From the NCBI RefSeq assembly GCF_011193355.1, contig NZ_CP049780.1, positions 5,724,445 to 5,788,444 of the forward strand: a stretch of DNA of 64,000 nucleotides, written 5' to 3'. The translations under genes and the position numbers were made by a program. Source of the stretch: Streptomyces sp. JB150 (GTDB lineage Bacteria; Actinomycetota; Actinomycetes; Streptomycetales; Streptomycetaceae). The notes beneath the pieces were generated by a model. That model searched no databases, had not been told where the DNA came from, and saw nothing but the letters and a program-made list of their open reading frames with translations. Shown piece after piece: positions 54,837 to 63,073 of the stretch. Position 1 is the first letter of the stretch; each line of letters opens with the position of its first letter.

Positions 54837-55889
54837 TCACGGCGCGAATGCCCGCAGCACCTTCGCGAACGTCGTCAGCTCGTCGAGCATCTCCTGCGGC
54901 AGCGGCTTCTCGTCGAAGTGGGCGATCCGGTTGCGAATGTCCTTCACCCGCTTCAGCAGGCCGACGAACTGCTCCCGGGGCATGTTGGGCCACTTCAGCG
55001 CCTCCCAGTTGCGGTCGGCCCGCTCGGCGAGGGACTGCTTCGTCTGGTCGCCGTCCAGGAGTTTCAGGTAGTCGCCGAACATCAGATCCGACACCTGGCC
55101 GGTGCGGCGCTCCGGCTTCCTGTTCGTCTGGACCGCCTTGATGGCCTCCGCGTCCAGGGCCGCGCCCAGGCAGCGGCGCAGCAGCGACTCGATCTCGCCC
55201 ACGAGGAAGAAGGGACGCGCCGCCCCCTCGAAGCGCTCCGTGACGTCCGCGGCGGTGACGATGCCCGACAGGCAGCCGTCGTCGCCGCGGACGAGCAGGT
55301 AGCCGTGCTCGCGGATGACGGGGAGGGCGGTGAAGAACTCCTGGCGGGCGTCGGCGACGGGCAGCGAGTCCTTCTCCATCGCGTTGTCCAGCGTGGCCGG
55401 CTTCCCCGCCTCGTACATCTTGGCCACGGACCCCCAGGTCACGACCCCGTGGACCTGCGCCATGCCGGTGGTCACCGGCACCTGGGAGAGGCCCTTCGTA
55501 CGCATGAGGAAGGTCGTCTGGGACAGGGGCGTCCCGGGACCCACGGACACCACGCCGCGCCGCGCCGACGGGATGTCGCCGAGGAGCAGCCGCTGCGGCA
55601 GGGCGTGCGAGGGAAGGGCCTCGTCCGTCGCGTCGGCCTCGTCGTCCGCGTCGACGGGCGCGCGCTGCGCGGGGACGGACGCCAGCGGCACGACCTCGAC
55701 GGTGCTGCGCAGGCCGCACACGGCGAAGTCCGGCAGCGTGGTCAGCCCGGCGTCCGCCAGCGCCTGCGAGATCCGGTGCACCGAGCGGTGGTCGCGAACC
55801 CTGACCTGGAACAGGTCGAGGATCTCCTGCACGGACACGGTCCTGCCCTTGAGTGAGGCGATGTCGCGCTCGTCCGGCCTGGTCGTCAT
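54837..55889 (-). CDS. CBS-domain protein with HEPN-like C-terminal domain
   Basis: A 350-aa protein. Residues 1-60 form a small helical domain; tandem CBS motifs span about 103-222 (SQTTFLMRTKGLSQVPV and GIVTAADVTERF), a module that usually binds adenine nucleotides. The C-terminal domain (about 226-346) is helical with DIRNRIAHF, matching the HEPN RNase motif Rx4-6H at R319-H324. Together this suggests a nucleotide-sensing HEPN effector; catalysis is untested. The ATG at 55889 overlaps the DUF262 stop (ATGA), so the pair is coupled. It lies antisense between pglZ and brxD. Confidence 0.82.
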   Translation of the reverse strand: MTTRPDERDIASLKGRTVSVQEILDLFQVRVRDHRSVHRISQALADAGLTTLPDFAVCGLRSTVEVVPLASVPAQRAPVDADDEADATDEALPSHALPQRLLLGDIPSARRGVVSVGPGTPLSQTTFLMRTKGLSQVPVTTGMAQVHGVVTWGSVAKMYEAGKPATLDNAMEKDSLPVADARQEFFTALPVIREHGYLLVRGDDGCLSGIVTAADVTERFEGAARPFFLVGEIESLLRRCLGAALDAEAIKAVQTNRKPERRTGQVSDLMFGDYLKLLDGDQTKQSLAERADRNWEALKWPNMPREQFVGLLKRVKDIRNRIAHFDEKPLPQEMLDELTTFAKVLRAFAP

Positions 55890-57703
55890 CGGGCGTCGCC
55901 CTCCGGCAGGTCGCGAAGCATCGTCCTCTTGCCCATGGCGGAGTGCACGAGTTCCTGCAACTGCTTGGAACGGTCGTGGTAGAAGCGCTCGTAGTCGTTT
56001 TCCCGCAAGGCGTCCGGATCGATCAGGTGGGTGCTCAGGACATCGTCGAACCACTCGGACCGCATGTCGGACGCGGCGATCATGGTGGACAGGTACGACG
56101 ACGGCGCTCCTGTCATGTCCATCGCGGCACGGTAGGACAGGGGGGTCTTGTTCACGATAGAACTCGTGGGCAGGCCGTGGCTGTTACCCCGCCGGAACCA
56201 CGTTTTGGGGAAGATCTGCCGGATGTCCACGCCGTACTCGTCCAGCCGGCCGGGACTGAGCGGGGCGTCCGTGTAGTGCCAGTCCACCGCTCCCTGCTTG
56301 ATCAGCAGGGCGTAGATGCCCTTGTAGGCGGCGCTGTTGCGGGTGGTGAGGGTATCGAGGCGGTCGGCGAAGAAAAACGCCTCCGTGACTGTCTCGGGTG
56401 CCCGGTCGTCCTGTTCGATCCAGGGGACGAGCTGCTCGACGTCCTTGGTGAAGCGCGTCTCCGTGGAGCCGCCGTACATCTCTCCGAGCACGCCGCACCA
56501 GTACCACTGCTCGATCTTCTCCTGTGCCCCCATGCCGTCGGTCGCCGTGTCGAGAATGGCGCGGACGGCCGCGAGCGGGACAAGCTGCGTCTTGTACGGC
56601 AGGTCGGCCGGGCGGACGATGCACTGCCGCTCCAGGAAATCGCCCACCCATGCGAAGGCGTCGGCAAGCTTCGGCGCCAGGCGGACGAAGTCGGCCAGGG
56701 GGAGGTCCAGCAGATCGCGGCGCTTGCAGGAAACCGTCGCCCCGAGGCCCGCCTGCTTCCGCTCCCAGGTACGCACCAGCGCGATGGCCTGCAGGAAGTC
56801 GATGCTGCTCAGCCCGTTCTCCAGACCGCCCTCCAGGCGGCCGAAGACCGGGTACTTGCCCGCCAGCCCGTGCTTGATCTCCCGCCAGACCTCGGGAAGC
56901 TGGTAGTAGTCCCCGGTCCGCTCCACGTAGTCGCGGTCCCCGGCGTAAGTCGCGGTGAGCAGTTCGAAGACGTTCAGTGGCACGCCGCCCGTGTTGACCC
57001 GCTCGAACACCGCGCAGACGGCGTCCATGGACGTGGAGGCAGCCAGGCGGATCATCGGTACCTGGAAGGCGCGGACCTGCTGGAGGACGGCCTCGTCGAA
57101 CTGGCCCCAGAGGTCCCAGTTCCGGTCCTCGTCCGCCTTGATGTACGCCTTCTTCCACTCGTTCACGCGCTGGGCGTCGAAGACGAAGTGCAGGGGGAAG
57201 AGACCGGCCGCGCATTCGGCCTCGGTGGTGCGCAGGTCCAGAACCACCGTGCGGTTGAAGTCCGTGCGCAGCACCCTGTCGGCCGGGACGGACACGATGG
57301 CCTCGTCGCGGTCCGCGGACGGCCCGACAGCCTTCGCGATGTCGATGTAGTACCACCGCTGGATGGGCTTGCCCCGGGCGTCCGCGGTCTCCACCGGAGC
57401 ATCCAGCCACAGGGACTGGAAGAGGGAGGTGAGGCGCTGTTGCCCGTCCAGCAGCAGGAGATCGGCCTCGGGCTCCCCGTCCGGCCGTGCCCCGGTGAGA
57501 GTTCGGGACCTGAACCGGGTGGCGCCGCCGGTCTGCAGCGTCATCACAACACCGAGCGGATAGTCGAGTGTGACTGTCGCGATGATCGCCCGGATCCGGT
57601 CGTCGTCCCACTTCCAGTTCCGCTGGAAGTCGGGCAGTTGTAAGGAGCCCGAGGCGACGTCCGCCAGTACGTCCTTCAGCTTCACGTTGTCGAGCGCCGC
57701 CAT
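55886..57703 (-). CDS. DUF262 (GmrS-like/ParB-fold) protein with degenerate HNH motif
   Basis: A 605-aa protein. The DUF262 NTPase/nickase-type domain has PDFQRNWKW, LLLDGQQRLTSLF (DGQQR, 86-90) and FERVNTGG (233-240). A long helical middle follows. The C-terminal region aligns by eye with the DUF1524/HNH part of related proteins (SIVNKTPLS at 515-523), but where HHIFPK is expected it reads VDIRQIFPK (492-500), so both histidines are gone. GmrSD/BrxU relatives cut modified phage DNA; this one may bind but not cut. The ATG at 57703 has GTGGAG upstream. Confidence 0.85.
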   Translation of the reverse strand: MAALDNVKLKDVLADVASGSLQLPDFQRNWKWDDDRIRAIIATVTLDYPLGVVMTLQTGGATRFRSRTLTGARPDGEPEADLLLLDGQQRLTSLFQSLWLDAPVETADARGKPIQRWYYIDIAKAVGPSADRDEAIVSVPADRVLRTDFNRTVVLDLRTTEAECAAGLFPLHFVFDAQRVNEWKKAYIKADEDRNWDLWGQFDEAVLQQVRAFQVPMIRLAASTSMDAVCAVFERVNTGGVPLNVFELLTATYAGDRDYVERTGDYYQLPEVWREIKHGLAGKYPVFGRLEGGLENGLSSIDFLQAIALVRTWERKQAGLGATVSCKRRDLLDLPLADFVRLAPKLADAFAWVGDFLERQCIVRPADLPYKTQLVPLAAVRAILDTATDGMGAQEKIEQWYWCGVLGEMYGGSTETRFTKDVEQLVPWIEQDDRAPETVTEAFFFADRLDTLTTRNSAAYKGIYALLIKQGAVDWHYTDAPLSPGRLDEYGVDIRQIFPKTWFRRGNSHGLPTSSIVNKTPLSYRAAMDMTGAPSSYLSTMIAASDMRSEWFDDVLSTHLIDPDALRENDYERFYHDRSKQLQELVHSAMGKRTMLRDLPEGDAR

Positions 57704-57741
57704 GTGACTCCACTTTCGATGTTGCAGTCGGTACGGAGAGT

Positions 57742-57771
57742 GATTTCATCAGCGCTCTGCGGTGACCGTCA
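57742..57771 (-). promoter_or_regulatory. Candidate promoter of the DUF262/CBS-HEPN pair
   Basis: Reading on the minus strand, TTGACG (57771-57766) and TGAAAT (57747-57742) are spaced by 18 bp and end about 40 bp upstream of the DUF262 ATG. This fits a housekeeping-type promoter. Confidence 0.5.
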
Positions 57772-57873
57772 ATCGATTCGCTGAAGAGCGGATTCGCTGC
57801 GAGCGCCGTACGGTCTGGGTGTCGAGACCTGCGAGTGACGGGCTCGCCGCGGTCTGCGTCGAACGCTGAGACA

Positions 57874-57902
57874 AGGGCGGCCCACGTCTCGTGGGCCGCC
57901 CT
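57874..57902. terminator. Hairpin downstream of the small membrane-protein gene
   Basis: A 12-bp perfect stem AGGGCGGCCCAC / GTGGGCCGCCCT with a GTCTC loop, 9 bp after the stop codon of the 71-aa gene on the minus strand. Confidence 0.88.
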
Positions 57903-57910
57903 CGAAGCCC

Positions 57911-58126
57911 CTACACGTTGCGCTTCACATGGTTGAGCACGTTCATGCCCGCGCTGAGGACGGCGATGAACGCGCCACCACTGCTCGTAAGAGTCGCCAA
58001 CGGGCTGACATCGAACGCCATCGTCGTGACGGCAGTGCCGAGAGAGATCACACCGGAGACGAGTGCCACGATGGTGATGTCACGCGCCGGGTGATGGCAC
58101 GCCTGGTGGGTCGAGTGGGTCGACAC
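57911..58126 (-). CDS. 71-aa two-helix membrane protein
   Basis: Starts MSTHSTHQACHHPARDITIV. Two transmembrane helices (about residues 17-36 and 44-62) are joined by a short loop, with a basic C-terminus (NHVKRNV). A GGGAGGA RBS precedes the GTG at 58126, and a terminator follows directly, so it is a compact one-gene unit. Size and topology resemble holins or small toxic membrane peptides, but I recognise no family. Its position between the CBS-HEPN/DUF262 pair and brxD makes a defence role worth testing; this is inference. Confidence 0.68.
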   Translation of the reverse strand: MSTHSTHQACHHPARDITIVALVSGVISLGTAVTTMAFDVSPLATLTSSGGAFIAVLSAGMNVLNHVKRNV

Positions 58127-58553
58127 CGTTCCTCCCATGACTTGTTGGCTCGCTTGCGGGAAAAGGGCACGGGCCACCGAAGTGAGAGCCCCTCCCCGCG
58201 ACGCGCAGACGAGCTCTACGGAGCCCGCAACCAGCCGGTTGCTGATTGGAGTGCGCGTAACAAGTGAGTCAAGAGTCCTCCGGGAGAGCGGATATCGATA
58301 TGCCGAACCCATCCTGCCTGTCAACGCCGTTGCAGCAGAAGCGAGTTGTGTGAGATGGCCGAATACCGTCGATAGGTTGTCCCGACTGTGACCTCCGCCC
58401 GGACGGCGACGGCCTCGATTCGCCCCGTGACCGTCACGAACGGTGAGGATGGCTGTGCGTACCGCGACATGCTCGGATCCGAACAGTAACGAACCGGGCA
58501 TCAGGGCACTTCATCGAAGCCCTGGTGCGCCGGGAGATGGAACACTGGTCACC
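58127..58553. other. Divergent intergenic region upstream of brxD
   Basis: About 430 bp, AT-richer than the flanking BREX genes. It contains inverted repeats GCAACC-AGCC-GGTTGC (58227-58242) and ATATCGATAT (58292-58301), and a TAGGTT -10-like box at 58373-58378. It must carry the promoters of the small membrane gene and of brxD-brxHI. No gene is convincing. Confidence 0.55.
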
Positions 58554-59903
58554 GTGAGCACCACCGGATCCCAGCGCCCTGCACAGGTCAGCGCGGCCCG
58601 CCGCCGTGTAGTCATCGACGCCTTGCGTCGCGGGGCCGTGCCCGAGAGCGGACTGGACCTGTTGGCCACCGGTCTCGACCGGTTCGAGGCGGCCCTGGAC
58701 GCGGAACTGGACGCGGTGGCGTCCGGGGGGTCCGTCTTCAAGGCCGTGCGCGGCGAGTACGGGTCCGGCAAGACCTTTTTCACCCGATGGCTGGGGGAAC
58801 GGGCCAAGCGCCGCAATTTCGCCGTCGCCGAGATCCAGGTATCGGAGAACGAGACACCGTTGCACCGGCTGGAAACGGTCTACCGGCGGCTCACCGAACG
58901 CCTCACCACCTCCAGCTTCCCGCCCAGCGCACTGCGGCCCGTGGTCGACGCCTGGTTCTACGCCCTGGAGGAGGACGCACTTGCGGCCGGCGCCAGCGAA
59001 GAGGAGCTGCCGGAGGAGGTCGAGAAACTGCTGGTCACCCGGCTTGCCGAAGTGTCCCGGCACGCCCCGTCCTTCGCTACCGCCCTGCGCGGTTACCGGG
59101 CCGCCCTCGCCGAGGGCGAAGAGGCGACCGCCGCGGCCGTCCTGGCATGGCTCGGTGGCCAGCCCCACGTCGCCGCCTCCGCCCGCCGGTCCGCCGGAGT
59201 GCGCGGTGACCTCGACCACTTCGGCGCCCTGGGCTTTCTGCAAGGGCTCCTCACCGTGCTGCGCGACTCCGGTCACACCGGGCTCTTCGTGGTCCTCGAC
59301 GAGGTCGAGACCCTGCAGCGGGTCCGCTCCGACGCCCGCGACAAGGCGCTCAACGCCCTGCGGCAGCTCATCGACGAGGTGCACTCCGGCCGCTTCCCCG
59401 GCCTGTACCTCGTCATCACCGGCACGCCCGCCTTCTTCGACGGGCAGCAAGGCGTGCAGCGTCTGGCCCCGCTGGCCCAGCGGCTCGCCACCGACTTCAC
59501 CACCGACCCGCGCTTCGACAACCCCCGCGCCGTGCAGATTCGGCTGCCCGGGTTCAACCAGGAGAGCCTGGTCGGTCTCGGTGTCACCATCCGGGACCTG
59601 TACGCGGACGCCGCCCAGGCACCCGAGCGGGTCCGAACGGTCGTCGACGACGCCTACGTAGCGGACCTCGCACGGGCCGTCGGCGGGGCACTGGGCGGGA
59701 AGGCTGGTGTGGCCCCCCGGCTGTTCTTGAAAAAGCTCGTCGGGGACGTCCTCGACCGGGTGGACCAGTTCGATGACTTCGATCCCCGGCGGCACTACCG
59801 GCTGACGGTCGCGAGTAACGAACTCACCGACGTGGAGCGGAACCTGGCTGCCACCGTCACGGCAGGGCACGCGTCGGCCGACGACATCGACCTGGAGCTG
59901 TGA
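58554..59903 (+). CDS. brxD: BrxD, P-loop ATPase of type 2 BREX
   Basis: A 449-aa ATPase of the DUF2791 group. Walker A GEYGSGKTFF is near residue 65, and the Walker-B-like FVVLDEVETL is near 245. A sensor-type ITGTPAFFD is near 285, with a C-terminal helical lid. BrxD accompanies BrxHI in type 2 BREX. The GTG at 58554 (STTGSQRPAQ) is preferred; an in-frame ATG at 58443 would add 37 residues of poor coding character. Its TGA overlaps the start of brxHI. Confidence 0.92.
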   Translation: MSTTGSQRPAQVSAARRRVVIDALRRGAVPESGLDLLATGLDRFEAALDAELDAVASGGSVFKAVRGEYGSGKTFFTRWLGERAKRRNFAVAEIQVSENETPLHRLETVYRRLTERLTTSSFPPSALRPVVDAWFYALEEDALAAGASEEELPEEVEKLLVTRLAEVSRHAPSFATALRGYRAALAEGEEATAAAVLAWLGGQPHVAASARRSAGVRGDLDHFGALGFLQGLLTVLRDSGHTGLFVVLDEVETLQRVRSDARDKALNALRQLIDEVHSGRFPGLYLVITGTPAFFDGQQGVQRLAPLAQRLATDFTTDPRFDNPRAVQIRLPGFNQESLVGLGVTIRDLYADAAQAPERVRTVVDDAYVADLARAVGGALGGKAGVAPRLFLKKLVGDVLDRVDQFDDFDPRRHYRLTVASNELTDVERNLAATVTAGHASADDIDLEL

Positions 59904-62101
59904 TGGTGGCTGCCGGCAGCCCGGCCGGGCAAGGTCCGGCCGAGGAAGGGGCCGATGTACTCGACCGGCTTGACCCCGTCGTCCTGCACCACATCGTCAA
60001 CACCCTCGGCTGGCCCGACCTGCGGCCTCTCCAGCGGGCGGCGATCACCCCGCTCATGGACGGAGAGGACGCCGTATTGCTGGCGCCGACGGCCGGCGGC
60101 AAGACCGAGGCTGCCTGCTTCCCTCTGCTGTCGGCGATGACCGAACAGCAGTGGACCGGCACCTCAGTGCTGTACCTGTGTCCGCTCAAGGCGCTCCTCA
60201 ACAATCTGGTCAACCGTGTCGACACGTACGCCCAGTGGCTGGGACGGCGCGCAGCCCTCTGGCACGGCGACACCAAGGAATCGCAGCGCCGGCGCATCCG
60301 CACCGAGGCTCCGGACGTTCTGCTCACCACGCCCGAGTCGCTCGAGGCGATGCTGATCGGAGTCAAGACCGACCACGCCCGCATGCTGGGGAGCGTACGG
60401 GCCGTCGTCGTCGACGAAGTTCATGCCTTCGCGGGGGACGACCGGGGCTGGCATCTGCTGGCAGTGCTGGAACGGCTCGAGCGAGTCACGGGGCGGCCCA
60501 TCCAACGCGTCGGTCTCTCCGCGACCGTCGGCAACCCGGAACAGTTGCTGCACTGGCTGCAGGGCGCGAGCGCGGGCAGCCGCACCGGGCGCGTCGTGGC
60601 CCCGGGGGTGAGGCCGCCCGCATACGGCAGGGAAGGTCACGACCGACAACCCACCGCCCACCAATCCGTGCGGCCGACGGGCGAGGTGCAACTCGACTAC
60701 GTGGGCTCCCTCGACAACGCCGCCAAGGTCATCGCCGCCCTGCACAAGGGAGAGAAGCGGCTCGTCTTCTGCGACTCACGTCGCCAGGTCGAGGAGCTGG
60801 GGGCCGCGCTGCGCGCCCGCGAGGTGACCGTCTTCCTGTCCCACGCCTCCCTTTCCGTCGATGAGCGCACTCGTTCCGAGCAGGCGTTCGCCGAGGCACG
60901 CGACTGCGTCATCGTCTCCACCTCCACCCTCGAACTCGGCATCGATGTCGGTGACCTCGACCGCGTCATCCAGATCGATTCACCGGCCACCGTCGCCTCC
61001 TTCCTGCAGCGCGTCGGCCGCACCGGCCGACGCCCTGGGACGGTACGCAACTGCCTGTTCCTCTCCACCCGCAAGGAAACGCTGCTTCAGGCGGCCGGGC
61101 TGCTGCTGCTGTGGTCGCGAGGCTGGGTGGAACCGGTCCTGCCGCCACCCGAGCCACGCCACCTCGTGGCCCAGCAACTCCTTGCCGTCACCCTGCAACA
61201 GCACAAACTGGGCGACCAGATGTGGGACCAGCAGTGGAACGGCCTCGCCCCCTTCGACCGCTCCGCCGCACCCATCCTGCACTTCCTGACCGAGGAGGGT
61301 TTCCTCGACAGTGACGGTGGCCTGCTGTTCGTCGGACCGGAGGCGGAACGCCGCTTCGGCAAGCGGCACTTCATCGAACTCACCGCGTCCTTCACCGCGC
61401 CGCCCCAGTTCACCGTCCTGTCCGGGCGCACAGAGATCGGCCGGACCGACCCGACCGTTCTCACCGAGGAACGACCCGGCCCACGGCGGTTGCTGCTCGG
61501 CGGACGCAGCTGGCAGGTCACCTACATCGACTGGCTGCGCAAGCGGGTGTTCGTCGAGCCCGCTGACGGCGGAGGCATTGCCAAGTGGATGAACGGCGGC
61601 ATCGCGGGCCTCTCGTACGCCCTGACGCGCGCCATGCGCGAGGTGCTGCTGGGCGCGGACCCGCCAGTTACCCTCACACGGCGCGCCGAGGCGTGTCTGG
61701 CCGAACAGCGCGAGACCGACGCACCCGACACCGTGCACCCCGGAGGAACTCTCATCACACGTGTAGGCAGCGACGTGCGCTGGTGGACCTGGGCCGGATA
61801 CCGCGCCAACGCCACCCTCGCGGCCACTCTCCCGTCGGTCACCGACCCTCTGCAGCGCCCCACCGACTGCTGGGTGCGGCTGCGGGAGGACCTCACCCCG
61901 GCCGACTGGCATGCGGCGCGTGAGGGTGTCGGTGAGAATCTGGTCCTGCCCGACGTGGACCGCCGGGCCGTACGTGGCCTGAAGTTCTCCGCCGCCCTCC
62001 CGGAGCGCCTCGCCGTCGCCACAGTGGCGAGCCGCCTGGCCGACTTCCAGAGCGCCCGCGCGGTGCTCGGGGAACCCGTGCGCTTCCAGCACGACAGGTG
62101 A
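59903..62101 (+). CDS. brxHI: BrxHI, Lhr-like DEAD/DEAH helicase of type 2 BREX
   Basis: A superfamily 2 helicase of 732 aa. Motif I is APTAGGKTEA, motif II VVDEVHAFAG, motif III LSATVG, and the C-terminal RecA domain has STSTLELGIDVGDLD and RVGRTGRRPG. A long C-terminal half beyond the helicase core resembles Lhr-type accessory domains. The ATG at 59903 forms a TGATG overlap with brxD; a GTG at 59900 is equally in frame. It is the last gene of the BREX locus; 126 bp later the chromosome returns to metabolic genes. Confidence 0.93.
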   Translation: MVAAGSPAGQGPAEEGADVLDRLDPVVLHHIVNTLGWPDLRPLQRAAITPLMDGEDAVLLAPTAGGKTEAACFPLLSAMTEQQWTGTSVLYLCPLKALLNNLVNRVDTYAQWLGRRAALWHGDTKESQRRRIRTEAPDVLLTTPESLEAMLIGVKTDHARMLGSVRAVVVDEVHAFAGDDRGWHLLAVLERLERVTGRPIQRVGLSATVGNPEQLLHWLQGASAGSRTGRVVAPGVRPPAYGREGHDRQPTAHQSVRPTGEVQLDYVGSLDNAAKVIAALHKGEKRLVFCDSRRQVEELGAALRAREVTVFLSHASLSVDERTRSEQAFAEARDCVIVSTSTLELGIDVGDLDRVIQIDSPATVASFLQRVGRTGRRPGTVRNCLFLSTRKETLLQAAGLLLLWSRGWVEPVLPPPEPRHLVAQQLLAVTLQQHKLGDQMWDQQWNGLAPFDRSAAPILHFLTEEGFLDSDGGLLFVGPEAERRFGKRHFIELTASFTAPPQFTVLSGRTEIGRTDPTVLTEERPGPRRLLLGGRSWQVTYIDWLRKRVFVEPADGGGIAKWMNGGIAGLSYALTRAMREVLLGADPPVTLTRRAEACLAEQRETDAPDTVHPGGTLITRVGSDVRWWTWAGYRANATLAATLPSVTDPLQRPTDCWVRLREDLTPADWHAAREGVGENLVLPDVDRRAVRGLKFSAALPERLAVATVASRLADFQSARAVLGEPVRFQHDR

Positions 62102-62227
62102 ATGCGGACGGACCGGTCGAAGGCAGCCCGTAGGGCGGGATCGCCTGGCTGTCTCAAAGCCGTCGACGCAAGATCAGCCCCCTCTACGCTCGGACACGTA
62201 CCGCGACGCGAAGGAGCCGGAAGCGCA

Positions 62228-63061
62228 ATGGCCGACCAGCGAGTTGTGATCGTCACCGGTGGAGGTACGGGCATCGGGGAGGCCACCGCTCGGCTGCTCC
62301 GGGAAGGGGGGCACCACGTGGTGGTCTCCGGGCGTCGGAGTGAGCCGTTGCGGCGGCTGGAGGAGGAGATCGGGGTCCTCGCGCATCCGTCCGACGTGGG
62401 GGAACCCGAGGCCGCCGACGGTCTGGTCCGGGCGGCCCTGGACGCGTACGGACGAGTCGACGGCGTCGTGCTCAACGCGGGGATCGGGCGCGGCGGGAGC
62501 GTGGGCGACCTGTCGCTGGAGGACTGGGACGAGGTGATGCGCACCAACGTCACCGGGCCGCTGCTGTTGCTGCGCGCGGCGATCCCGCACCTGGTGGAGG
62601 CGAGCGGGGCGGTGGTCGCCGTCGCCTCGGTCTCCGCGCTGCGCAACGGTACGAGCAACGTCCCGTACGCCACCTCCAAGGCGGCCCTGCTGCAGCTGTG
62701 CCGGTCCGTCGCCGTCGATTACGGGCGTCAGGGGGTGCGGGCCAACATCGTGTGTCCGAGCTGGGTGAGAAGCGAGATGGCCGACCGGCGCATGGCGCGC
62801 TTCGCCGCGGAAGCCGGACTGGAGGGCGATGGCGTCCGGGCCGGGTACGAGGAGGTGACCAGGGTCCTTCCGGTGGGGCGGCCGGGTGAGCCGCGCGAGG
62901 TCGCGGAGGCCGTCGGCTGGCTGCTGTCCCCTGCGGCGTCGTATGTGAACGGCGCCGTGCTCACCGTCGACGGCGGGGTGACGGCCCTGGACCCCGGGAC
63001 GCTCGCGTTCGACTTCCAGCTCGTGCCACGCCGTGGCGAGGTGGCCGGCACGCCGGAGTGA
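62228..63061 (+). CDS. SDR-family oxidoreductase
   Basis: A 277-aa classical short-chain dehydrogenase/reductase. The NAD(P)-binding TGGGTGIG is at the N-terminus, followed by NAG (VVLNAGIG), the catalytic Ser in VASVSALRN, YATSK (YxxxK) and a C-terminal NGAVLTVDGG. The arginine-containing VSGRRS after strand 2 suggests NADP(H). The substrate is unknown. The ATG at 62228 has GGAG upstream. It is a single gene that marks the right border of the island. Confidence 0.92.
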   Translation: MADQRVVIVTGGGTGIGEATARLLREGGHHVVVSGRRSEPLRRLEEEIGVLAHPSDVGEPEAADGLVRAALDAYGRVDGVVLNAGIGRGGSVGDLSLEDWDEVMRTNVTGPLLLLRAAIPHLVEASGAVVAVASVSALRNGTSNVPYATSKAALLQLCRSVAVDYGRQGVRANIVCPSWVRSEMADRRMARFAAEAGLEGDGVRAGYEEVTRVLPVGRPGEPREVAEAVGWLLSPAASYVNGAVLTVDGGVTALDPGTLAFDFQLVPRRGEVAGTPE

Positions 63062-63073
63062 CCCGCCTCGCGG

